This document shows, piece by piece, positions 7,247 to 12,279 of a DNA stretch of 17,867 nucleotides. The DNA comes from RGIG6353 sp045653035 (GTDB lineage: Bacteria; Bacillota; Clostridia; Oscillospirales; SIG627), in NCBI GenBank assembly GCA_045653035.1, contig JAZOLO010000017.1, forward strand, positions 1 through 17,867. Direction: 5' to 3'. The translations under genes were made by a program, and so were the position numbers. Under the pieces are notes generated by a model, which was not told the origin of the DNA, did no database searches, and worked only from the letters and a program-made list of their open reading frames with translations. Position 1 is the first letter of the stretch. Every line of letters begins with the position of its first letter.

Positions 7247-9112
7247 CTACTCCTTTTTGAAAATTAAGGCTGACATTGGAGGAAGCGTTATTTTTATGGC
7301 TTCTCTCCAGCCCTTGAAATTATATTCAACAGATTCTGTATCGGGATTTTTAAAACCTGCACCTCCGTATTCCTCAAGGTCGGAATTAAAGACCTCCCGC
7401 CATATCCCCCTTTCGGGAACAGAAAGATAGAAGCCTTCACGCTTCACAGGGGTAAAGTTTAAGGCAACAACGAGGACCCTTCCACTGTCGTCAAAACGGC
7501 AGAAGGAAACAATGCTATTATCAGCGTTGTCCGCATCTATCCACGAAAAGCCCGACCAGTCATGGTCACGCTCGTAAAGAGGAGGATTTTCAAGGTAGAA
7601 AAGGTTTAAGTCACGGACAAACCCCTGAAGACTTCGGTGGCTTTCATAGTCGAGGAGAAACCACTCGATTTCTCCCTCCCAGTCCCATTCTCTGAACTGA
7701 CCTATCTCGCATCCCATAAAGGTAAGCTTTTTTCCGGGGTGTGTCATCATGTAAGTGAAAAATACCCTTGCAGATGCGAATTTCAACACGTAATCTCCCG
7801 ACATCTTATCAAGAAAGGACTTCTTTCCGTGAACTACCTCATCGTGGGAAATGGGAAGAACGTACCTTTCGCTGAAAGCGTAGGTCAGTGAAAAATTTAT
7901 TTTATTGTGATGGAATTTACGAAAGAGAGGGTCCTCCTCGGCGTATGCGAGGGTGTCGTTCATCCACCCCATATTCCACTTGAGAGTAAAGCCAAGTCCC
8001 CCGTTTTGAAAGGTGGTAACGTTCGACCATGCGGTAGACTCCTCGGCTATCGTCATAACGTCGGGATGACACTCCGACAGTGCCGAGTTGAGCTTTCTGA
8101 AAAACGAAAGTGCTTCAAGGCTCTTGTTTTCTCCGTAAACGTTGGGTATCCATTCATCAGGCTTTCTGTCATAGTCAAGATAGAGCATAGCCGCTACCGC
8201 ATCTACACGAAGCCCGTCGATATGGTAGTTTTCTATCCAGTGAAAGGCACTTGAAATAAGGAAGCTTTGCACCTCCTCACGTCCTACGTCAAAGCATCTT
8301 GTGCCCCATCCGCGGTGCTCCATTCGGTCTCTTCCCTGATATTCAAAAAGGGGTGCACCGTCAAATTCATAAAGCCCGTGGGCATCCTTTGGGAAGTGGG
8401 CGGGTACCCAGTCAAGAATAACACCGATACCTGCTTCGTGCATTTTATCCACAAAAAACATAAAATCGTCGGGAGTGCCAAAGCGTGAGGTTGGTGCGAA
8501 AAAGCCCGTCACCTGATAGCCCCAAGAGCCCTCGTATGGGTGCTCTGTAATGGGCATAAGCTCAATATGGGTATATCCCATTGCTTTAACGTAGGAGGAA
8601 AGCTCCTCTGCCATGGTGCGGTAGTCGGAGGCTTTTTTTAAGAAGGACGAAAGGTGTACCTCGTAGATATTCAGAGGTGTTTTTCTCACGGTTTCCCTTG
8701 TAAATCGGTTTTTGCGGAAGTGTTGCCAACCCTCGTCATGCCATTTGTAGCCTGATATGTCGAAAAGACGGGAGGCTGTCTCAGGGGGCTTTTCATAGTA
8801 AAAAGCGAAGGGGTCTGCCTTGTAAAGCTCTTTTCCGTGATTTTTAATAAAAAATTTGTAAAGGTCGCCCTCTTTCGGAAGGGTAGAAAATGCCTCCCAT
8901 ACGCCTTTTTCTGTTATTCTTGTCATTGGAAGGGCTGTAGTATCCCATGAGTTGAAGTCGCCCACAACCGACACGTATTCGGCGTTCGGTGCCCATACTC
9001 TGAAAATAAAGCCGTCACCCTCTTTTCTGCCACCCAGATATAAGTGAGCACTACGCGACGTTCCCTGATGAAAATAAAAGGGTGCAAGGTCGCCCTCACA
9101 GAATTTCTCCAT
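7247..9112 (-). CDS. glgB: 1,4-alpha-glucan branching enzyme
   Basis: Introduces alpha-1,6 branches into glycogen. The 621 residues show an N-terminal CBM48 domain (FRVWAPNAEYVSVVGDFNSWD, about 37-57), then a GH13 barrel with all four regions intact: DWVPAHF (234-240), GLRVDAVAAM with Asp304 as nucleophile, TIAEEST with Glu357 as acid/base, and PISHDEVVHGKKS. A C-terminal beta domain ends with LPPMSALIFKK. The start is the ATG at 9112, which has AAGGAGGG five bases upstream. An in-frame TTG at 9154 would begin beside the terminator hairpin and has no ribosome site. This is the first gene of the glycogen operon, with 41 bases between its start and the upstream hairpin. Its intact active site contrasts with the substituted GH13 protein at the other end of the operon. 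Confidence 0.97.
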   Translation of the reverse strand: MEKFCEGDLAPFYFHQGTSRSAHLYLGGRKEGDGFIFRVWAPNAEYVSVVGDFNSWDTTALPMTRITEKGVWEAFSTLPKEGDLYKFFIKNHGKELYKADPFAFYYEKPPETASRLFDISGYKWHDEGWQHFRKNRFTRETVRKTPLNIYEVHLSSFLKKASDYRTMAEELSSYVKAMGYTHIELMPITEHPYEGSWGYQVTGFFAPTSRFGTPDDFMFFVDKMHEAGIGVILDWVPAHFPKDAHGLYEFDGAPLFEYQGRDRMEHRGWGTRCFDVGREEVQSFLISSAFHWIENYHIDGLRVDAVAAMLYLDYDRKPDEWIPNVYGENKSLEALSFFRKLNSALSECHPDVMTIAEESTAWSNVTTFQNGGLGFTLKWNMGWMNDTLAYAEEDPLFRKFHHNKINFSLTYAFSERYVLPISHDEVVHGKKSFLDKMSGDYVLKFASARVFFTYMMTHPGKKLTFMGCEIGQFREWDWEGEIEWFLLDYESHRSLQGFVRDLNLFYLENPPLYERDHDWSGFSWIDADNADNSIVSFCRFDDSGRVLVVALNFTPVKREGFYLSVPERGIWREVFNSDLEEYGGAGFKNPDTESVEYNFKGWREAIKITLPPMSALIFKKE

Positions 9113-9133
9113 ATTATCCCTCCTTATAGAGAC

Positions 9134-9163
9134 AGTATATCCGAGAGGAAGCAAAAAAATGCA
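9134..9163 (-). promoter_or_regulatory. Weak candidate promoter for the glycogen operon
   Basis: On the minus strand a TATACT box (9134-9139) lies about 21 bases before the glgB ATG, with TGCATT (9158-9163) 18 bases further upstream. The -10 is fair and the -35 poor. The -35 falls inside the terminator-like stem, so transcription initiation and the hairpin would compete for the same bases. It is the best sigma-A-like candidate I found in the short space between hairpin and gene. Confidence 0.35.
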
Positions 9164-9190
9164 TCAACCCTTTTGGGTGATGCATTTTTT
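9153..9190 (-). terminator. Terminator-like hairpin between the FAD-dehydrogenase gene and glgB
   Basis: Arms of about 16 pairs (AAAAAATGCATC plus ACCC against GGGT plus GATGCATTTTTT, one bulged A) enclose a TTTT loop. On the minus strand the stem is followed by a run of seven T, as in an intrinsic terminator. It lies downstream of the minus-strand dehydrogenase gene and 41 bases before the glgB start, so it either ends upstream transcription or attenuates entry into the glycogen operon. The A and T runs at both ends make it potentially bidirectional. Confidence 0.7.
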
Positions 9191-9201
9191 GTTAATTGAA
9201 A

Positions 9202-9220
9202 ATGGACAATGGACAATGGA
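9202..9220. repeat. Short 7-base tandem repeat (ATGGACA)
   Basis: ATGGACA is repeated two and a half times. It lies just outside the 159-base repeat element, between it and the glgB-side hairpin. No coding potential is visible. Confidence 0.85.
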
Positions 9221-9232
9221 AAACGATTTTTT

Positions 9233-9391
9233 AATTAGAAATGAGAAATGAGAAATGAGAAATTGTGGATATTTTCCTTTCAGGAAAATTACAATTGATT
9301 ATAATTTTGCTTTCAGCAAAATTTACCTAAATTTCTAATTTCTAACTTCTAATTTCTAATTTACAAAGTTTTCGTTTTTAACCAAAATATC
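9233..9391 (-). repeat. Intergenic AT-rich repeat element, copy A
   Basis: Read on the minus strand this 159-base stretch matches the element at 17566-17723 along nearly its whole length. The shared blocks, in order, are GATATTTTGGTTAAAAACG, AAATTAGAAATTAGAAGTTA, AAATTTTGCT, AAAATTATAAT, TTGTAATTTT and AAAATATCCACAATTTCTCA. It contains small stem-loops (ATTTTGCT-GAA-AGCAAAAT; ATTTTCCT-GAA-AGGAAAAT) and a heptad tandem AGAAATG at 9237-9264. The head begins five bases after the stop codon of the dehydrogenase gene. No open frame is present. A non-autonomous mobile element or a 3'-end RNA element are both possible. Confidence 0.85.
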
Positions 9392-9396
9392 TAGCT

Positions 9397-10761
9397 TCAC
9401 TTTGCAATGTTTCTTGCAACGAATACGCCCGAAGCGGATGCGTGGGAAAGTGAGTGGGTAACGCCCGAGCAGTCGCCGATAACGTAGAGACCCTTGTGTC
9501 TTGTTTCAAGGTTTTCATCAATTTCAACCTCAACGTTGTAGAACTTAACCTCAACGCCGTAAAGTAGGGTATCATCGTTTGCCGTACCAGGGGCTATCTT
9601 ATCAAGAGCGTAAATCATCTCGATAATGCCGTCGAGAATACGCTTTGGCATAACAAGTGAAAGGTCACCCGGAGTCGCCATAAGAGTGGGGGTGATAAAC
9701 GCTTCCTCAATTCTCTTGGGAGTTGAACGCTGACCGCGTATTAGGTCGCCGAAGCGCTGAACTATAACGCCGCCGCCGAGCATATTGGAAAGCCTTACAA
9801 TGCTCTCGCCATAGCCGTTGGAGTCCTTGAAGGGCTCGGAGAAGTGCTTGGAAACAAGAAGTGCAAAGTTGGTGTTCTCGGTGCGGAGTGCGGGGTCCTC
9901 GTAGCTGTGACCGTTTACCGTTACAATGCCGTTTGTGTTCTCGTTTACCACAGCACCGTAGGGGTTCATACAGAAGGTACGCACAAGGTCTTGAAATTTT
10001 TCTGTGCGGTAGATTATCTTACTTTCGTAAAGCTTGTCGGTAATGTGTGAGAAAACCTCGGCGGGAAGCTCTACTCTCACACCTATATCAACTCTGTTTG
10101 AGCGTGTGGGAATGTCAAGCTCCTGACAAACCTTCTCCATCCATTTGCTTCCGCTTCGTCCTGCTGATACGATGCATTTTTCAGCGGTGAAGCTTCCCTT
10201 TTCGGTAACGACCTCGTAGCCGCCTTCAACAATATTTATTTTTTGGGCGGGAGTGTTGAAGAAAAATTCAACCTTGGCCTTCATTTCACCGTAAAGGTTT
10301 TCAAGCACCTTGTAGTTGATGTCTGTACCGAGGTGCCTGACTGATGCGTCAAGAAGATGAAGTCCGTTCTGTACGCAAATCTTTTTGAACTCGGAGTTTG
10401 CGGTAGAAAAGAGTCTTGTGCCCTCACCGCCGTGGGAGAGATTTATCTCGTCAACGTAGTGCATAAGCTCAAGTGCCTCGGCTTTGCCGATGTACTCGTG
10501 GAGTGTTCCGCCAAACTGGTTTGTTATATTATACTTTCCGTCGGAGAAAGCGCCTGCTCCTCCAAAGCCGTTCATTATGGCACAGGTTTTACAGCCGATA
10601 CAGCTCTTGACCTTCTTTCCGTCAATGGGACACTTTCTCTTTTCAAGCGAGTTGCCCGTTTCAAAAACGGCAAGCTTTATATCCTTTTTAAGCTTTAAAA
10701 GCTCATAAGCAGAGAATATACCTCCCGGTCCTGCACCTATTATAATTACGTCGTAATTCAT
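9397..10761 (-). CDS. FAD-dependent dehydrogenase (COG2509-like NAD(P)/FAD oxidoreductase) with a four-cysteine cluster
   Basis: A 454-residue soluble flavoprotein. The N-terminal Rossmann motif IIIGAGPGGIFSAYEL binds FAD. A family-typical insert follows with Cys44, Cys53, Cys56 and Cys59 (spacing C-x8-C-x2-C-x2-C), leading into MNGFGGAGAFSDGKYN. Near the C-terminus GLYVIGDCSG is the second FAD-contact motif. These features fit the uncharacterised FAD-dependent dehydrogenases of COG2509. The substrate is not known, and an iron-sulfur role for the cysteines is my inference. The ATG at 10761 has AAAGG 11 bases upstream, a slightly long spacing, and its own promoter. It stands alone, divergent from the aminotransferase gene, and ends at repeat copy A. 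Confidence 0.85.
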   Translation of the reverse strand: MNYDVIIIGAGPGGIFSAYELLKLKKDIKLAVFETGNSLEKRKCPIDGKKVKSCIGCKTCAIMNGFGGAGAFSDGKYNITNQFGGTLHEYIGKAEALELMHYVDEINLSHGGEGTRLFSTANSEFKKICVQNGLHLLDASVRHLGTDINYKVLENLYGEMKAKVEFFFNTPAQKINIVEGGYEVVTEKGSFTAEKCIVSAGRSGSKWMEKVCQELDIPTRSNRVDIGVRVELPAEVFSHITDKLYESKIIYRTEKFQDLVRTFCMNPYGAVVNENTNGIVTVNGHSYEDPALRTENTNFALLVSKHFSEPFKDSNGYGESIVRLSNMLGGGVIVQRFGDLIRGQRSTPKRIEEAFITPTLMATPGDLSLVMPKRILDGIIEMIYALDKIAPGTANDDTLLYGVEVKFYNVEVEIDENLETRHKGLYVIGDCSGVTHSLSHASASGVFVARNIAK

Positions 10762-10796
10762 TATTTTTCAAGCCTTTCGTTTTTTCGTACATTACT

Positions 10797-10824
10797 ATTA
10801 TAACACAAAAAAAGAAAAAGGCAA
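10797..10824 (-). promoter_or_regulatory. Sigma-A-type promoter of the FAD-dehydrogenase gene
   Basis: On the minus strand TTGCCT (10819-10824) and a perfect TATAAT (10797-10802) are 16 bases apart, about 35 bases upstream of the ATG. Confidence 0.7.
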
Positions 10825-10853
10825 GACGTGATTTCCGCTTGTTAAAAGGTGTG

Positions 10854-10882
10854 TTGACAAAAAAGAAAACAAATGATAATAT
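10854..10882 (+). promoter_or_regulatory. Sigma-A-type promoter of the aminotransferase gene
   Basis: A consensus TTGACA (10854-10859) and TAATAT (10877-10882) are separated by exactly 17 bases. The predicted leader is about 26 bases, too short for a riboswitch. The -35 box lies 30 bases from that of the divergent promoter, so one bound regulator could affect both. Confidence 0.85.
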
Positions 10883-10914
10883 AAACACATAAAAGCTTGA
10901 AAGGATTTAAGAAA

Positions 10915-12096
10915 ATGATAAATGCGAAAATGAAAGAGCTTGGCTCTAACCGCTCTGTAATAAGAGAGCTTTTTGAATACGGAAAGAAAAGAGCCTCCGA
11001 GGTAGGTGCTGAAAACGTATACGATTTCAGTCTTGGAAACCCCAGTGTTCCCGCACCGAAAAGCGTGGAGGAGAAGATAAAGAGTCTTATTGACAGTACC
11101 GACCCTACAGTCCTTCACGGCTACACCTCGGCACAGGGAGATGCAGTTGTGAGAAAGACCATCTCTGAAAATTTGAAAAAGCGTTTTGGGGCAGAGGTTT
11201 CTCCCGATATGATATACATGACCTGCGGTGCGGCGGCAAGTCTTACAGTAAGCCTTCACGCACTCGCCTGCGAGGGTGACGAGTTTATCGCGTTCACTCC
11301 CTTTTTTCCCGAGTACAGAGTTTTCGTTGAAGCTACAGCCTCAAAGCTTGTTGGTGTAAATACCGTTGACGGCACCTTCCAGATAGATGCAGAAGCCTTT
11401 GAAAAGGCTATAACCGAGCACACCAAGGGCGTTATAGTGAATACTCCGAATAACCCTTCGGGTGTAATACTTAACAGCGAGAGTACACGAGCTATTGTGG
11501 AAATTCTTGAAAAGAAAGAAAAGGAATACGGACACCCCATCTTTCTTCTTTCGGACGAGCCCTACCGTGAGCTTGTATATTCCGATACCGAAAATCCTGT
11601 TTTCTTGAACCTTTACGATAACACCATTCTGTGCTACTCCTACTCAAAATCACTTTCTCTACCAGGTGAGAGAATAGGCTATATAGGCGTTTCGGACAAG
11701 ATGAAGGATAAGGCTGATGTATACGCCGCAATCTGCGGTGCGGGTCGTGCCCTCGGCTACGTTTGTGCTCCCTCTATGATGCAGAGAGTAGTTGCCGCTT
11801 GTGACGGAGAGACCGCCGATGTGTCGGTATACTGTGAAAACCGCGACCTTCTTTACAACTCACTTACCGAAATGGGATATACCTGTGTTTACCCCGACGG
11901 TGCATTCTATCTTTTCGTTAAGACTCCTACAAAGAATGCAAAGGATTTCTCGGACAAGGCGAAGGAATTCAACCTTCTTCTTGTTCCTGCCGACTCTTTC
12001 GGCGTTGAGGGCTACGTGAGAATTGCGTACTGTGTATCCACCGATATGATAAAGAGAGCATTGCCCAAATTCAAAGAACTTATAAAGGCTTTGTAA
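10915..12096 (+). CDS. Pyridoxal-phosphate-dependent aminotransferase, class I/II (aspartate aminotransferase-like)
   Basis: A fold-type I aminotransferase of 393 residues, the usual length. Visible motifs are the substrate segment FSLGNPSVPAP (38-48), NTPNNPSG (176-183), SDEPYREL (Asp214 and Tyr217 contact PLP) and SYSKSLSLPGERIGY with the Schiff-base lysine at 245. The arginine expected to bind the substrate carboxylate lies in the C-terminal GYVRIAYCVS. The exact amino acid substrate cannot be read from the sequence. The ATG at 10915 is chosen because AAAGGA lies nine bases upstream; an in-frame TTG at 10897 has no ribosome site and lies too near the transcription start. It is monocistronic, with its own promoter and a terminator at 12179. 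Confidence 0.93.
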   Translation: MINAKMKELGSNRSVIRELFEYGKKRASEVGAENVYDFSLGNPSVPAPKSVEEKIKSLIDSTDPTVLHGYTSAQGDAVVRKTISENLKKRFGAEVSPDMIYMTCGAAASLTVSLHALACEGDEFIAFTPFFPEYRVFVEATASKLVGVNTVDGTFQIDAEAFEKAITEHTKGVIVNTPNNPSGVILNSESTRAIVEILEKKEKEYGHPIFLLSDEPYRELVYSDTENPVFLNLYDNTILCYSYSKSLSLPGERIGYIGVSDKMKDKADVYAAICGAGRALGYVCAPSMMQRVVAACDGETADVSVYCENRDLLYNSLTEMGYTCVYPDGAFYLFVKTPTKNAKDFSDKAKEFNLLLVPADSFGVEGYVRIAYCVSTDMIKRALPKFKELIKAL

Positions 12097-12100
12097 GCTG

Positions 12101-12112
12101 GATATTTTGGTT
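12101..12112 (+). repeat. Post-stop head motif GATATTTTGGTT, third occurrence
   Basis: The 12-base motif starts four bases after the aminotransferase stop codon. The same 12 bases start four bases after the metA stop (17566-17577) and five bases after the dehydrogenase stop (9380-9391, minus strand). Here similarity continues weakly (GGAAACTTTTTATAAA against GAAAACTTTATAAA) before the sequences part. Confidence 0.85.
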
Positions 12113-12115
12113 TAT

Positions 12116-12153
12116 TATGAGAGGAAACTTTTTATAAAAAGTTTCCTCTCATA
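12116..12153. repeat. Perfect 38-base palindrome
   Basis: The 38 bases equal their own reverse complement exactly, with no mismatch and no spacer. The sequence begins TATGAGAGGAAAC and is centred on TATA. In RNA it would form a stem of about 17 pairs capped by a minimal loop. It is followed by a few C and T rather than a clean T-run, so terminator function is not certain. Confidence 0.9.
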
Positions 12154-12178
12154 CTCTCTTTTAAAAAATTTTATAGTT

Positions 12179-12206
12179 AAAGGGACTTCCAAAGAAGTCC
12201 CTTTTA
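12179..12206 (+). terminator. Intrinsic terminator after the aminotransferase gene
   Basis: An 11-bp perfect stem (AAAGGGACTTC, 12179-12189; complement 12194-12204) with a CAAA loop ends in TTTT. It lies 83 bases past the stop codon on the plus strand. Confidence 0.75.
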
Positions 12207-12227
12207 GTATAGTTTTGGGGAGAGCTT

Positions 12228-12262
12228 AAGAGAGGGGGATTTTATAAAAATCCCCCTCTCTT
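12228..12262. terminator. 16-bp hairpin between convergent genes
   Basis: A perfect 16-bp stem (AAGAGAGGGGGATTTT and its complement) has a three-base loop. It lies 17 bases beyond the stop of the minus-strand lipoprotein gene, and probably serves as its terminator or as a bidirectional one. The T-run is short on both strands. Confidence 0.65.
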
Positions 12263-12279
12263 GAATATTAGTATTTTCT

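Larger units (their letters stand above)
12151..12262. repeat. Terminator-bearing intergenic element, copy 1 (with extra hairpin)
   Basis: It shares ACTCTCTTTT, TAAAAA, the 17-base TATAGTTTTGGGGAGAG and the AAGAGAGGGGGATTTT stem with 17724-17807, in the same order and orientation. About 30 bases containing the 12179-12204 hairpin are present here and absent from the other copy. Confidence 0.8.

Noticed and set aside
9113..9154. Longer N-terminus for GlgB from a TTG at 9154
   Set aside because: The TTG lies at the base of the terminator hairpin without a ribosome site, while the ATG at 9112 follows AAGGAGGG.
9202..9264. Possible CRISPR-like array
   Set aside because: The repeats are seven bases with no spacers, and no cas genes are present.
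10798..11259. Minus-strand open frame of 153 codons across the divergent promoter region
   Set aside because: It overlaps the aminotransferase N-terminus and both promoters, and has no domain or ribosome site.
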